64,000 nt of DNA from Couchioplanes caeruleus (GCF_003751945.1 NZ_RJKL01000001.1:5828001-5892000); one strand, 5' to 3'. Counted from the first letter of the stretch, positions 39,303 to 50,811 are shown. Numbers and translations are program-made. The notes: generated from the letters alone by a model not told the origin.

Positions 39303-39577
39303 TGCCGACCATGCTGGTGCCGGGCGTGCTGCGGACGGATGCCGGCGGGGCCGCGAAGTTGGAGGTGGCCGCCGACGGATCCCTGCGGGCGGTGCTCGAC
39401 GAGGTGGCGCGGCGGTGGCCGCGCCTGGAACGCCGGATCCGTGACGAGAACGGAGTCCTGCGGCGCTACGTGAACGTCTACGTGGACGGTGAGGACTGCC
39501 GTCGCTCGGGCGGCCTGGAGACGCCGGTGCCCGCGGCCGCCGAGATCCAGGTGCTCCCGTCGGTCGCCGGGGGATGA
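39302..39577 (+). CDS. MoaD/ThiS-type ubiquitin-like protein
   Basis: 91 residues with a beta-grasp pattern (MLVPGVLR; GSLRAVLDEVARRWP; RYVNVYVDGED) and a terminal Gly-Gly, the activation tail of sulfur-carrier or protein-modifier ubiquitin-like proteins. No E1-like, MoaE or thiazole gene is adjacent; its only partner is the propeller gene, whose stop overlaps its ATG. Confidence 0.8.
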   Translation: MPTMLVPGVLRTDAGGAAKLEVAADGSLRAVLDEVARRWPRLERRIRDENGVLRRYVNVYVDGEDCRRSGGLETPVPAAAEIQVLPSVAGG

Positions 39578-39725
39578 CTATCACGGCCATCGGACGGGGA
39601 AGGTCCATACCCGACGATCCGCCCGTGCGGGGGCAGGCGCTCCGCACGTAACCTGTCCGGGGGACGATCGTTACCCGTGTGGGAGCGGCGTTCCGCGCGC
39701 CGATCCCTGCCCCACCCACCCCACG

Positions 39726-42371
39726 ATGTCCGTAGAGGATCCCGTCGACGTGGCAGTGCCGCCCCTCGCACGCCCCGCCACCCGGGCCGGCGCCCGGGTG
39801 GCGTTCCTGCTCGCTCCGGCGGCCGGTGCACTCATCCTGGTCGCCGGCACCGCGGGTCTGCTTGCGCCGCTCACCGCCCTTGCCGTGGGCGTCGGGGTGG
39901 TCGCGCTCTTCGCCACGGCGGTCCTGTGGCACACCGCGCTCGCCATCCACCACGAGGAGGGCGTCTACGCGGCGTGCCGGGGAGCCGGCTTCATCGGCAT
40001 GGCGTCGCTGGCCACGGCGGTCACTTGCGGGCTGCTGCTGGCCAGGCCGCCGGCGGTCGCCGTGTGGGCGGCGCTCGGGCTCGCCGCCGCGGCCGGATCC
40101 TCCGTGTTCGGCACGATGCTGCTGCCCGGAGCGGCCGCCACGGTCGCGGTGCGGCTGCGGCGGGCTTTCGACGGGCTCGGGCTCGGCGTGAGCCTGGGCT
40201 TCGCGGCGTACCTGGTGACGCCGCTGCACCGGACCCCGTGGCCGGCCCTGGCCAACACCCTCATCGCCGCGGCCGGCGTCTCCATCGTCACGGTCATCGT
40301 GCTGCGTGCCCGGCTGCATCGGCCCGCCGCCCTGCGCTGCGGTGCCGGCGTGATGGGCGTGCTGATCGTCCTCTGCGCGATCGTCAACCTCGTGCTCGAC
40401 GGCTCCGCCGGCCGGCTCGTTCCCCTCCTCGGCCTGGTCATCGTCGCCGGGCTCACCCTGGCCGCCGACGGCGGATCCCGGCGTAACCTGCCCGAGCGCC
40501 TCGATTCCCGGGAGCTGGACCTCTATCTGTCGAGCTACCCTCTGCTCGCCGTTCCGGCCGGGGTGGGCGTCGTGGCCGCGCTGATCCACCTCATCCTGGT
40601 CGGCACCTTCAACACCACGGCGATCGCGCTCGGCGTCTCGATGGTCGCCGTGCTCACGATGCGCGAACTGCTCGTGGTCAGCGACATCCGGCGCTACACG
40701 GCCCAGTTGCGGGTGAAGGAGGCGCACTTCCGGTCGTTGGTCGCCGGGGCCACCGACCTCACCCTCGTACTCGACGAACGGCTGAAGATCCGCTGGCAGT
40801 CGCCCGCCGCCGCTCGACTGTTCGGGCTCGCCGACGCCGAGGTGGTCGGCCGGACGTTCCTCGAGCTCATCCATCCCGAGGACGTCGCCGGCGCGCAGGC
40901 CGGCATCGAGGCGCTGATCGCCGGCGAGCACGCCGACGGGCCGCCCGCCCTGATCAACGCCCGGCTGCTGGACGGCCACGGCATCTGGCGCGACACCGAG
41001 TCCACCGTCGCCGACCAGCGGTCGGTCCCCGAGGTCGCCGCGCTGGTCGTCCACGTCCGCGACGTCGGCGAACGCCGCCACCTCGAGCGCACCCTGCACC
41101 GCCTCTCCTACACCGATCAGCTCACCGGGCTGGCCAACCGCCGCGCCCTCATGCGCGACCTCCTCGAGTTCCGGCGGCGTGCGGGCCAGCAGGGCACGCT
41201 GCTCGTCATCGACCTGCACGGCCTCGCCGAGATCAACGACAGCCGCGGCCGGGAGACCGGCGACGCCGTGCTGATCGAGGTGGGTCGCCGCATCCGCTGC
41301 CTGCTGGGCGAGGACGACGTGGCGGCCCGGCTCGGCGGTGACGAGTTCGCCGTCCTCACGCCGGACGGTGCGGTGCTCGCATACGCGCTGGCCACCCGGA
41401 TCGTCACGGCGGTGATGGAGCCGTACGAGCTGCCCGGCATGATCGTCGAGCTGCACACCAGCGTCGGTCTCGCCGAACTCGCCGGCGGCAAGGACTCCGA
41501 GGAGGTCCTGCGCCATGCCGACCTGGCACGCAAGCGCGCGCGCCAGCTCGGCCGGGACCGCGTCGAGTGGTATGACACCGACGTCGAGATCCAGTTGCAC
41601 CGCCGCATGGACCTCGAACGGGAGCTGCTCGGCGCCGCGGACCGGGGCGAGCTCGACCTCGTCTTCCAGCCGGTGGTGTCGCTCCGCGACGAACAACCCG
41701 TCGGCGTCGAGGCGCTGCTGCGCTGGCGTCACCCCAAGCTCGGCACGGTGCTGCCCGCCGAGCTGTTGCCGATCGCCCGCGCCGTCGGCTGCGCCGCCGA
41801 GCTGGACGAATGGGTGCTCGAAGAGGCGTGCCGGCGCCTTTCCGGCTGGAGCACCGGCGGCAACGACTTCTGGCTCTCGGTGAACGTCGCCCCGCGGGAG
41901 CTGCTCACCGCCCGCTTCCCGGAACGGGTCGCGGAGATCCTGAGCCGCTACGACATCGCCCCGGAACGCCTCGTCGTCGAGGTCCAGGAGACCTGGATCG
42001 CCGAGGACGTCCCGGCGATCGTCGCGTCGCTGGCCGGCCTGCGCACCCTCGGCGTCCGCGCCGGCCTCGACGACTTCGGCGCCGGCCAGGCGTCGCTGGC
42101 CCACTTGCGTCGGCTCCCGGTCGACATGCTCAAGCTCGACCAGACCCTGGTCAACCAGCGGAGCGAGCACGCCACCACCCCGGCGGTCCTCGACGTGGTG
42201 GTGAGCCTGGGCCGGCGGCTCGGGCTCGAGATCGTCGCGAAGGGCCTCGAGTCGCAGGACCAGATCGAGCTCGCCCGGCGGGCGGGCTGCCACTACGGGC
42301 AGGGGTTCGCGCTGGCCCGGCCCGCCCCCGCGGAACGCACGGAGGCGTACTTGGAAAGCCATCGGCCGTAG
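39726..42371 (+). CDS. Membrane PAS-GGDEF-EAL protein 2, partly degenerate
   Basis: 881 residues: about ten N-terminal helices (to ~320), PAS domain (~325-440), GGDEF (~536) and EAL (~661). GGDEF reads RLGGDEF but the metal/substrate region is altered (VIDLHGLAEIND; RGRETGD). EAL keeps EALLRW, SVNVAP, VQETW, DDFGAG and KLD, but the general-base Glu of AEGVE is Lys839 (VAKGLES). Both activities, especially hydrolysis, are probably impaired; it may be a c-di-GMP sensor or effector. Start ATG 39726 chosen from the beginning of the hydrophobic domain. Confidence 0.88.
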   Translation: MSVEDPVDVAVPPLARPATRAGARVAFLLAPAAGALILVAGTAGLLAPLTALAVGVGVVALFATAVLWHTALAIHHEEGVYAACRGAGFIGMASLATAVTCGLLLARPPAVAVWAALGLAAAAGSSVFGTMLLPGAAATVAVRLRRAFDGLGLGVSLGFAAYLVTPLHRTPWPALANTLIAAAGVSIVTVIVLRARLHRPAALRCGAGVMGVLIVLCAIVNLVLDGSAGRLVPLLGLVIVAGLTLAADGGSRRNLPERLDSRELDLYLSSYPLLAVPAGVGVVAALIHLILVGTFNTTAIALGVSMVAVLTMRELLVVSDIRRYTAQLRVKEAHFRSLVAGATDLTLVLDERLKIRWQSPAAARLFGLADAEVVGRTFLELIHPEDVAGAQAGIEALIAGEHADGPPALINARLLDGHGIWRDTESTVADQRSVPEVAALVVHVRDVGERRHLERTLHRLSYTDQLTGLANRRALMRDLLEFRRRAGQQGTLLVIDLHGLAEINDSRGRETGDAVLIEVGRRIRCLLGEDDVAARLGGDEFAVLTPDGAVLAYALATRIVTAVMEPYELPGMIVELHTSVGLAELAGGKDSEEVLRHADLARKRARQLGRDRVEWYDTDVEIQLHRRMDLERELLGAADRGELDLVFQPVVSLRDEQPVGVEALLRWRHPKLGTVLPAELLPIARAVGCAAELDEWVLEEACRRLSGWSTGGNDFWLSVNVAPRELLTARFPERVAEILSRYDIAPERLVVEVQETWIAEDVPAIVASLAGLRTLGVRAGLDDFGAGQASLAHLRRLPVDMLKLDQTLVNQRSEHATTPAVLDVVVSLGRRLGLEIVAKGLESQDQIELARRAGCHYGQGFALARPAPAERTEAYLESHRP

Positions 42372-42638
42372 CTCTTTCGACAGTACGGGCACAGTCGCGG
42401 CCGAGAGCAGCACCGGGCACGCGCCACCAGGGACGAAGCTTCGTGCGGGGCTGGGCTCTGCGAGCGGCCGCCGGGCTTGTCCTGGGCATCACCACGCTGC
42501 TGTCGCTGCGCAGATCGGCGGCTGCCGGCGAAGCGCACGCCCCCGCGGCGCAGGGCCGGGCCGCCTGGCTCGACCGTGAGCCGGCATCGGCGCGGCGGCG
42601 GTCCTGTGAGCCGTCGGACACAAGGCGGCGTGGCGGGC

Positions 42639-42763
42639 GTGGCGGGGCGACGGCGTGGCGTGGCGGGGCGACGGCGTGGCGGGGCGAGGGCGTGGCGGGG
42701 CGACGGGGCGACGGCATGGCGGGGTGGCTACGTCGCGGGTGGCGGGGTGGCTACGTCCCGGGT
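42639..42763. repeat. 16/21-bp and 23-bp tandem repeats
   Basis: GTGGCGGGGCGACGGC begins at 42639, 42660, 42676 and 42692 (21- and 16-bp steps); then a 23-bp unit starting GGCGGGGTGGCTACGTC at 42718 and 42741. Confidence 0.75.
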
Positions 42764-42868
42764 GACAGGGAGGCGAGCTGCGGGGGCCGAGCGCCGAGCG
42801 CGGCCGAAGCCGACCCGGCCGGCGGCCGCGCGACCCGGCCGGGCCACGCACGCACATCCGTGCGTGAC

Positions 42869-42913
42869 GCGGGCCGGCCGGTGCTGCTTCTGTCTGCGCG
42901 TGTGGCCGTACTT
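42869..42913. repeat. Dispersed repeat, copy B (3' of ilvD)
   Basis: GCGGGCCGGCCGGTG, 19 nt, TGGCCGTACTT; partner of the sequence at 33954-33996. It begins about 20 bp beyond the ilvD stop codon. Confidence 0.55.
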
Positions 42914-42931
42914 GTCAAAGCCGTACAAACC

Positions 42932-44779
42932 CTACTCCGGCACCAGCCGATACGCTCCGTCGCTTGCGCTCGTGGCCATCGAGGCATACGCCCGTAGGGC
43001 GGCCGAGACCGGGCGCTGCCGGTTGGCCGGCGTGTACGGCTTCGGCCGTCGCTCCTGCTCGTGACGGCGCTGGGCCAGTTCCTCGTCCGGGACGTTGAGG
43101 ATGATGGCGCGGCCCGGGATGTCGATGATGATCTCGTCGCCGGTCTCGACCAGGGAGATCAGGCCGCCGGATGCCGCCTCCGGGGAGACGTGGCCGATGG
43201 ACAGGCCGGACGTGCCGCCGGAGAAGCGGCCGTCGGTGATCAGGGCGCAGGCCTTGCCGAGGCCGCGGCCCTTGAGGAACGACGTCGGGTAGAGCATCTC
43301 CTGCATGCCCGGGCCGCCCCTGGGGCCCTCGTAGCGGATGATCACCACGTCGCCCTCGACGACCTGCTTGCCGAGGATGCCCTCGACCGCGGCGTCCTGG
43401 CTCTCGTAGACGCGGGCCGGGCCGGTGAACTTCCACAGCTCCTCGGCGACGCCGGCGGTCTTCACCACGCAGCCGTCCGGCGCGAGGTTGCCGAAGAGGA
43501 TCGCGAGGCCGCCGTCGGCGGTGTACGCGTGCTCGACCGAGCGGATGCAGCCCTCGGCGGCGTCCGTGTCGAGGGTGGCCCAGCGGTTGGTGGTGGAGAA
43601 CGGCTGCGTGGTGCGCACGCCGCCGGGCGCCGCGTGGAAGAGCTCGAGCGCCTCGGCGGAGGGCGATTCGGCGCGAATATCCCATTCGTTCAGCCAGGAC
43701 GAGAGATCGGGCGAGTGCACCGCGCGGACCTGGTCGCGCAGCAATCCGGCCCGGTGGAGCTCACCGAGCAGGGCCGGGATGCCGCCGGCCCGATGCACGT
43801 CCTCCATGTGGTACTTCGGGCTGTTCGGCGCGACCTTCGACAGGCACGGAACCCGGCGGGAGATGCCGTCGATGTCCGCCACGCTGAAGTCGAGTCCCGC
43901 CTCGCGGGCCGCGGCCAGCAAATGCAGCACCGTGTTGGTCGAGCCGCCCATCGCCACGTCCAGGGCGACGGCGTTCTCGAAGGCGTCGCGCGAGGCGATC
44001 GCACGCGGCAGCACCGACTCGTCGTCGTTCTCGTAGTACTGCTTGGCGATCTCGACGATCAGCGAACCGGCCCGCTCGAAGAGCGCCTTGCGGGAGGCGT
44101 GCGTGGCCAGCGTCGAGCCGTTGCCGGGCAGCGCCAGGCCGATCGCCTCGGTGAGGCAGTTCATCGAATTGGCGGTGAACATGCCGGAGCAGGAGCCGCA
44201 GGTGGGGCAGGCGGAGCGCTCGATGGTGTCGAGCTGGGCGTCGGTCACCTTCTCGTTCGCGCTGGCGCTCATCGCGTCGACCAGGTCGAGCTTCTCGTGC
44301 ACCACGCCCTCGATCGCGACCGTCTTGCCGGCCTCCATCGGGCCGCCGGAGACGAACACCGTGGGGATGTTGAGCCGCAGGGCCGCGATCAGCATGCCCG
44401 GGGTGATCTTGTCGCAGTTCGAGATGCAGACCAGGGCGTCGGCGCAGTGCGCGTTGACCATGTACTCGACCGCGTCGGCGATCAGCTCGCGGCTGGGCAG
44501 GGAGTAGAGCATGCCGCCGTGGCCCATGGCGATGCCGTCGTCGACCGCGATGGTGTTGAACTCGCGGCCGACGCCGCCCGCCTGCGCGATCGAGTCGGCC
44601 ACGAGGCCGCCGAGGTCCTTGAGGTGCACGTGCCCGGGTACGAACTGGGTGAAGCTGTTGGCGATCGCCACGATGGGCTTGCCGAAGTCGTCGTCGGTCA
44701 TGCCGGTGGCGCGCCACAGGGCGCGCGCGCCGGCCATCGTCCGACCGTGGGTCGAGGTCCGGGAGCGCAGCTCAGGCAT
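42932..44779 (-). CDS. ilvD: Dihydroxyacid dehydratase
   Basis: 615 residues, normal length. Third step of Ile/Val synthesis, an Fe-S enzyme: ligand cysteines in [13 protein letters not shown] and [19 protein letters not shown], plus [23 protein letters not shown] 44779; on the minus strand CACTAT sits 6 nt before it and no ribosome site is present, so it may be leaderless. Divergent from GGDEF-EAL 3; separate from ilvBNC, on the opposite strand. Confidence 0.95.
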   Translation of the reverse strand: MPELRSRTSTHGRTMAGARALWRATGMTDDDFGKPIVAIANSFTQFVPGHVHLKDLGGLVADSIAQAGGVGREFNTIAVDDGIAMGHGGMLYSLPSRELIADAVEYMVNAHCADALVCISNCDKITPGMLIAALRLNIPTVFVSGGPMEAGKTVAIEGVVHEKLDLVDAMSASANEKVTDAQLDTIERSACPTCGSCSGMFTANSMNCLTEAIGLALPGNGSTLATHASRKALFERAGSLIVEIAKQYYENDDESVLPRAIASRDAFENAVALDVAMGGSTNTVLHLLAAAREAGLDFSVADIDGISRRVPCLSKVAPNSPKYHMEDVHRAGGIPALLGELHRAGLLRDQVRAVHSPDLSSWLNEWDIRAESPSAEALELFHAAPGGVRTTQPFSTTNRWATLDTDAAEGCIRSVEHAYTADGGLAILFGNLAPDGCVVKTAGVAEELWKFTGPARVYESQDAAVEGILGKQVVEGDVVIIRYEGPRGGPGMQEMLYPTSFLKGRGLGKACALITDGRFSGGTSGLSIGHVSPEAASGGLISLVETGDEIIIDIPGRAIILNVPDEELAQRRHEQERRPKPYTPANRQRPVSAALRAYASMATSASDGAYRLVPE

Positions 44780-44858
44780 CACTACATAGTGCCACCGTCG
44801 GTGGCGAACGGGGGTGCACCGGCGCCGCGCATGTCCATCCCTCGGGATAGAGAAATCG

Positions 44859-47261
44859 ATGCCGGTACGGCAGAGTGTTGGCGTGCACTCACCGTCCGGC
44901 GTGGAGCTGGCCGGGCTGGCGAGCCTCCTCGTCGCGGTCCCGGCGGTCGCGTTGCTGGGTAACTCCGGCCGTAAGCACACCGGTGCCGCCCGGCGTGCCC
45001 ACCTCCTGCTCGCCGCGGGTGCCGCCGTCGCCACCGGCGCCGCGCTCGCCGGGCTGGTCAGCGCCCTGATGGCGCACGAGCAGATGCGTGCGCACGTGCG
45101 GACCCTCGGGCAGGCCGTCGCGGTGGCGATGGCGTTGGGCACGCTGACCCTGCTGGCCGGCACGCTGATGCTGCCCGGTGCCGCGGAGAACCGCCGGGCC
45201 GCGCTGCGGCATCTTCTCGACGGGCTCGTCATCGCGGCGGCGCTCTGGTTCGTCGGCTGGACGCTGGTCTCCGAGCCCACCCGGATCCTGGGCGACCTGA
45301 CGCCGGTGCGCTGCCTCTCGGTGCTGCTCGGCGCCGGGGTGGCCACCATCGCCACCGGGCTGACCACGATCCTGGCCGTGCACGCGCACCGGCCGCGGCA
45401 CGTCACGGTCCGGGTGGCCGCGGGTGTGACCCTCGTCGCGATTTCGGCCACAGCTCTGCCCGGTGGGATCTGCCAGGGCGGGCCGGTCGTGATCCTGCTC
45501 GGTGCGCTGCTGCTGCCGGCCGGGCTGGTGGTGGTCGCCCGCGCGGTCAAGGTCGCGGACCGCCCGGTCACCGTCTCCGGCGACATCATCCAGCGCGGCA
45601 CCGGGTACGCGTTCGTCCCGATGACCGCGATGGTGATCGCCGGCACCTGTCACATTCTGGCGGGCGGGGAGATCGCCGGGCTCGGCTTCCTCGGCGCGAG
45701 CATCGAGGGATTCGCGCTGGTCAGTCGGCAGTACCTCGCCCTCGGCGACGTGCGGAGCTACACCCTGCGGCTGCGCCAGCGGGAGGCGCACTTCCGTGAA
45801 CTGGCCCACACCGACCCGCTGACCGGGCTGGCCAACCGCCGCGGCCTGGTCCGGGCGCTGCGCGAGCCGGCCGTGCCGGGCCGTCCCCGCACCCTGGTCG
45901 GGCTCGACCTGGACGGCTTCAAGAACGTCAACGACATGCGGGGGCATGACGTCGGCGACGCGGTCCTCGCCGAGGTCGGCGCGCGGCTGCGCGCCCACCT
46001 GAGCCACGGGGACGTGGCGGCGCGGCTGGGCGGCGACGAGTTCGCGGTGCTGATGCGGGCCACCCCGGACGAGGCGATGGCGGCGGGCGAGCGGCTGCTC
46101 GCGGTGCTCTGCGAGCCGTACGAGACCGAGGAAGGCTCGGTCTTCCTGTCGGCGAGTGTCGGCGTCGCGGGCTCCCTCACGCCCGGCGACACCTGCGAGC
46201 TGATGCGCGACGCCGATCTCGCCCTGCGCTACGCCAAGCAGCGCGGCAAGAACCGGGTCGAGCGCTACCAGAAGCGCTACGACGAGCTGCTGCGCCGGCA
46301 CAGCGTGCTGGAGAACGAGCTGCGCCACGCGATCGAGCGCGACCAGCTCCGGCTGGTCTTCCAGCCGGTGGTCGCGCTGCCCTCGGTGCGCCCGGTGGGT
46401 GCGGAGGCGCTGCTGCGCTGGCACCACCCCGACCTCGGCTCCGTGCGGCCGGACGAGTTCATCCCGGTCGCCGAGGAGTCCGGCCTCATCGGCATGCTCG
46501 GCGCCTGGGTGCTCGACCAGGCGTGCGGCCAGCTCGCCCAGTGGCTGACCGCCGGGCACGACGTGTGGGTCTCGGTGAACCTGTCGCCGAAGGAGCTGCA
46601 CGCCGCCGACTATGCCGGTCAGGTGGCGGCGGTGCTGGACAAGTACGGCGTGCCGCCGCAGCGCCTGGTGCTCGAGGTGACCGAGCACGCCGTGGCCACG
46701 GACATGGACGAGCTGATCCGCCGCCTCGTGGAGCTGCGGTCCACCGGCGTCCGCATCGCGCTCGACGACTTCGGCGCCGGATACTCGTCCCTCGGGCAGC
46801 TCCGCAATCTTCCCGTCGACATCCTGAAGATCGACCATGCGCTGGTCGCGGAGCCCGAGTCGCGGACCGGCACGGCCGCGCCGCTGGTCGACGTGGTGGT
46901 GCGGCTGGGACACCGGCTCGGCCTGGAGGTGTTGGCCGAGGGCATCGGCACGCCCGCGCAGCGCGAGATCGTCGAGGCGGCCGGCTGCCGCCTCGGGCAG
47001 GGCTCCCTCTTCGGCTGGGGAGTGCCGGCCGAGCATCTGGAGGCGCAGTTGCGGGCCGGCCGGTCGTGCGGCTCGCGGCAGGTTCCGGCGCCGCGTAGCC
47101 GACCGGCTCCGATCGCGCCGGGAGTGCCGGCGCGCAGCCAGATCGTCATGCTGGGGCCCGGGATGCGGCAGGTCCGGGCGGTGCTGCCGACCGACCCGGC
47201 CTTTTCGAGTGACCAGGATGTGAGATCAGTTGACGCACCTCGTGAGATGGGGCAGTCTTAG
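44859..47261 (+). CDS. Membrane GGDEF-EAL protein 3
   Basis: About 800 residues: N-terminal helices (to ~300), GGDEF with full [18 protein letters not shown] and RLGGDEF (~390), EAL with EALLRW (~514), [36 protein letters not shown] and LGQG, so both domains look competent. A 70-residue unstructured tail follows. Start is uncertain: ATG 44859 or GTG 44883 (CAGAGT plus 6 nt). Its 3' end contains the ilvB promoter, and its stop is inside the -10/leader region. Confidence 0.88.
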   Translation: MPVRQSVGVHSPSGVELAGLASLLVAVPAVALLGNSGRKHTGAARRAHLLLAAGAAVATGAALAGLVSALMAHEQMRAHVRTLGQAVAVAMALGTLTLLAGTLMLPGAAENRRAALRHLLDGLVIAAALWFVGWTLVSEPTRILGDLTPVRCLSVLLGAGVATIATGLTTILAVHAHRPRHVTVRVAAGVTLVAISATALPGGICQGGPVVILLGALLLPAGLVVVARAVKVADRPVTVSGDIIQRGTGYAFVPMTAMVIAGTCHILAGGEIAGLGFLGASIEGFALVSRQYLALGDVRSYTLRLRQREAHFRELAHTDPLTGLANRRGLVRALREPAVPGRPRTLVGLDLDGFKNVNDMRGHDVGDAVLAEVGARLRAHLSHGDVAARLGGDEFAVLMRATPDEAMAAGERLLAVLCEPYETEEGSVFLSASVGVAGSLTPGDTCELMRDADLALRYAKQRGKNRVERYQKRYDELLRRHSVLENELRHAIERDQLRLVFQPVVALPSVRPVGAEALLRWHHPDLGSVRPDEFIPVAEESGLIGMLGAWVLDQACGQLAQWLTAGHDVWVSVNLSPKELHAADYAGQVAAVLDKYGVPPQRLVLEVTEHAVATDMDELIRRLVELRSTGVRIALDDFGAGYSSLGQLRNLPVDILKIDHALVAEPESRTGTAAPLVDVVVRLGHRLGLEVLAEGIGTPAQREIVEAAGCRLGQGSLFGWGVPAEHLEAQLRAGRSCGSRQVPAPRSRPAPIAPGVPARSQIVMLGPGMRQVRAVLPTDPAFSSDQDVRSVDAPREMGQS
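47230..47258 (+). promoter_or_regulatory. ilvB promoter
   Basis: TTGACG (47230-47235), 17-nt spacer, CAGTCT (47253-47258). Transcription would begin at or next to the ATG of the leader peptide (47266), making the leader peptide mRNA leaderless. Confidence 0.65.
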
Positions 47262-47265
47262 CCGC

Positions 47266-47298
47266 ATGTGTTCGTCGTTCCTCGTAGTACTTAGTTGA
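47266..47298 (+). CDS. ilvB leader peptide
   Basis: Ten codons, MCSSFLVVLS, then TGA. Four of the last five sense codons are Leu-Val-Val-Leu. It lies between the ilvB promoter and a hairpin/terminator pair, the standard layout of branched-chain amino-acid attenuation, which is known for actinobacterial ilvB operons such as that of C. glutamicum. Confidence 0.8.
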   Translation: MCSSFLVVLS

Positions 47299-47331
47299 GC
47301 GCGCTGCCCCCGATCCATTTGGGCAGTGCGC
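47299..47331 (+). promoter_or_regulatory. Leader hairpin upstream of the ilvB attenuator
   Basis: 11-bp stem with one G-T pair (47299-47309 / 47321-47331), beginning the base after the leader stop codon. A ribosome finishing or stalling in the leader would cover it, so it is the switch element between stalled and terminated states. Confidence 0.65.
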
Positions 47332-47333
47332 CA

Positions 47334-47366
47334 GGTCCCGTGCTTCGCACGAGGGCCTTTTTTGTT
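47334..47366 (+). terminator. ilvB attenuator terminator
   Basis: GG-T-CCCGTGC / GCACGAGGGCC stem with a TTC loop (one bulge, one G-T pair, 47334-47357) followed by six T (47358-47363). A textbook intrinsic terminator placed before ilvB. Confidence 0.85.
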
Positions 47367-47409
47367 GCACGAGAATGACGCCCGAACCCGAACGAAGGTC
47401 TGAATCGCC

Positions 47410-49242
47410 ATGACGAGACCCACGCCCGAGACCCTCGCCCACCGTGCCACCCCGGCCACCGTCGCGGCCGCCGCCGGCGCTCCGGCCGTAACCGCGGTCT
47501 CGCCGACCCCCGCCACCGGGGCCGGCTCCCTCGTGCGTTCCCTCGAGGCCCTCGGCGTCGACGTGGCGTTCGGCATTCCCGGCGGGGCCATCCTGCCGGC
47601 GTACGACCCGCTCTACGACTCCAAGGTGCGGCACATCCTGGTGCGCCACGAGCAGGGCGCCGGTCACGCCGCCACCGGCTACGCGCAGGCCACGGGCAAG
47701 GTCGGCGTCTGCGTCGCCACCTCCGGCCCGGGCGCGACCAACCTGGTCACCCCGATCGCCGACGCCTACATGGACTCGGTGCCGATGGTGGCGATCACCG
47801 GTCAGGTGCCGCGGCCCGCGATCGGCACGGACGCCTTCCAGGAGGCGGACATCCAGGGCATCACCCTGCCGATCACGAAGCACAACTTCCTGATCCAGAC
47901 GGCCGAGGAGATTCCGCGGGTGATGGCGGAGGCCTTCCATCTGGCCTCGACCGGCCGACCCGGCCCGGTGCTGGTGGACATCCCCAAGGACGTGCTGCAA
48001 GCGCAGACCACGTTCTCCTGGCCGCCGACGCTGGACCTGCCCGGCTACCGCCCGACGCTGCACCCGCACGGCAAGCAGATCCGGGAGGCGGCCCGGCTGA
48101 TCGCGGCCGCCAAGCGCCCGGTCCTGTACGTGGGCGGCGGCGTGCTCAAGGCCGGCGCCACCGACGGGCTGCGCAAGCTCGCCGAGCTGACCGGCATCCC
48201 GGTGGTCACCACGCTGATGGCGCTCGGCGCGTTCCCGGACTCACACCCGCAGCATCTCGGCATGCCCGGCATGCACGGCACGGTTCCCGCCGTGTACGCG
48301 CTGCAGAAGGCCGACCTGCTGGTCACCCTCGGCGCCCGCTTCGACGACCGGGTCACCGGCAAGCTGGACTCGTTCGCCCCGGACGCCAAGGTCGTGCACG
48401 CCGACATCGACCCGGCCGAGATCGGCAAGAACCGGCACGCGGACGTCCCGATCGTGGGCGACGCCCGGCACGTGATCGACGAGCTGATCGCCGCGGTCTC
48501 CGGCACGGCGGCCGGCGCGTCCGCGTACGAGCCGTGGTGGGCCCAGCTCAACGACCTGCGCAAGCGCTATCCGCTGGGCTACGACGAGCCCACCGACGGC
48601 ACCCTCGCCCCGCAGTACGTGATCGAGCGCATCGGCGAACTGGTCGGCCCGGACGCGGTCTACGTGGCGGGCGTCGGCCAGCACCAGATGTGGGCCTCCC
48701 AGTTCATCAAGTACGAGAAGCCGGCCACCTGGCTCAACTCGGGCGGCGCCGGCACCATGGGCTACGCGGTCCCGGCGGCGATGGGCGCGAAGGTCGGCAA
48801 GCCCGAGCTGCAGGTCTGGGCGATCGACGGCGACGGCTGCTTCCAGATGACCAATCAGGAGCTAGCGACCTGCGCCCTCGAGGGCATCCCCGTCAAGGTC
48901 GCGGTGATCAACAACGGCAACCTCGGCATGGTCCGGCAGTGGCAGACGCTGTTCTACGAGGGCCGCTACTCCAACACCGAGCTGGGCACCCACAAGCACC
49001 GCATCCCGGATTTCGTGAAGCTCGCCGAGGCGCTGGGCTGCGTCGGCCTGCGGTGCGAGACCAAGGCGGACGTGGACGCCACCATCAAGGCCGCCATGGA
49101 GATCAACGACCGTCCGGTGGTCATCGACTTCACCGTCGGCAAGGACGCCATGGTGTGGCCCATGGTCGCGGCCGGCACCAGCAACGACGAGATTATGTTC
49201 GCCCGGGACGTGCGCCCGAACTTCGACGAGGACGACCTGTGA
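47410..49242 (+). CDS. ilvB: Acetolactate synthase large subunit
   Basis: 610-residue ThDP enzyme condensing two pyruvates or pyruvate with 2-oxobutyrate. Activating Glu81 in [33 protein letters not shown] ... [12 protein letters not shown] binds Mg-ThDP. The first 30 residues are Ala/Pro-rich. ATG 47410 has only a distant GAAGG. First gene of ilvBNC; ilvN overlaps by 4 bp. Controlled by the leader/attenuator upstream. Confidence 0.96.
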   Translation: MTRPTPETLAHRATPATVAAAAGAPAVTAVSPTPATGAGSLVRSLEALGVDVAFGIPGGAILPAYDPLYDSKVRHILVRHEQGAGHAATGYAQATGKVGVCVATSGPGATNLVTPIADAYMDSVPMVAITGQVPRPAIGTDAFQEADIQGITLPITKHNFLIQTAEEIPRVMAEAFHLASTGRPGPVLVDIPKDVLQAQTTFSWPPTLDLPGYRPTLHPHGKQIREAARLIAAAKRPVLYVGGGVLKAGATDGLRKLAELTGIPVVTTLMALGAFPDSHPQHLGMPGMHGTVPAVYALQKADLLVTLGARFDDRVTGKLDSFAPDAKVVHADIDPAEIGKNRHADVPIVGDARHVIDELIAAVSGTAAGASAYEPWWAQLNDLRKRYPLGYDEPTDGTLAPQYVIERIGELVGPDAVYVAGVGQHQMWASQFIKYEKPATWLNSGGAGTMGYAVPAAMGAKVGKPELQVWAIDGDGCFQMTNQELATCALEGIPVKVAVINNGNLGMVRQWQTLFYEGRYSNTELGTHKHRIPDFVKLAEALGCVGLRCETKADVDATIKAAMEINDRPVVIDFTVGKDAMVWPMVAAGTSNDEIMFARDVRPNFDEDDL

Positions 49243-49760
49243 CTATCAACAAGCACACGCTCTCCGTGCTGGTCGAGAACAAGCCCGGCGTCCTCGCCCG
49301 GGTGAGTGGACTCTTCTCGCGACGGGGATTCAACATCGACTCTCTAGCGGTGGGCGAGACGGAGAACCCGGACGTCTCCCGCATCACGATCGTGGTCAAC
49401 GCCGACTCCTCACCCCTGGAGCAGGTGACCAAGCAGCTCAACAAGCTGGTGAACGTCCTGAAGATCGTCGAGCTGGACCCGCAGCAGTCGGTCCAGCGCG
49501 AGCTCCTGCTCGTCAAGGTGCGCGCCGACCGTGCGGTGCGCGGCCAGGTGCTGGAGACGGTCGAGCTGTTCAGGGCGAAGGTGATCGACGTGGCACCGGA
49601 CACCCTCACGATCGAGGCGACCGGCAACCCCGACAAACTGGACGCGCTGCTGCGTGACCTCGAGCCGTTCGGCATCAAGGAGATGGTGCAGTCCGGCCTC
49701 GTGGCCATCGGCCGCGGATCGCGTTCCATCACCACCGGCCCGGCGCTGCGCGCCGCCTGA
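49239..49760 (+). CDS. ilvN: Acetolactate synthase small (regulatory) subunit
   Basis: 173 residues. N-terminal ACT domain ([20 protein letters not shown]) gives valine feedback inhibition of IlvB; C-terminal ALS_ss_C domain ([11 protein letters not shown]). GTG 49239 overlaps the ilvB stop (GTGA). Confidence 0.96.
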   Translation: MTINKHTLSVLVENKPGVLARVSGLFSRRGFNIDSLAVGETENPDVSRITIVVNADSSPLEQVTKQLNKLVNVLKIVELDPQQSVQRELLLVKVRADRAVRGQVLETVELFRAKVIDVAPDTLTIEATGNPDKLDALLRDLEPFGIKEMVQSGLVAIGRGSRSITTGPALRAA

Positions 49761-50804
<1,044 letters not shown>

Positions 50805-50811
50805 CGAGGGC

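Larger units (their letters stand above)
42372..42931. other. Intergenic region with minisatellites after GGDEF-EAL 2
   Basis: About 560 bp between convergent genes. A possible reading from 42443 encodes one membrane helix but then runs into the repeats, so I do not call it. It contains two tandem arrays (42639-42763) and, next to ilvD, a CACGCACG/CGTGCGTG hairpin (about 42845-42866) and copy B of a dispersed repeat. Confidence 0.55.

Noticed and set aside
38157..42413. Long minus-strand open frame antisense to the propeller, ubiquitin-like and GGDEF-EAL genes
   Set aside because: Same reason: shadow of well-recognised plus-strand genes.
42443..42997. Plus-strand ORF starting with a membrane helix after GGDEF-EAL 2
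   Set aside because: It soon enters the tandem arrays and then runs antisense into ilvD; no ribosome site.
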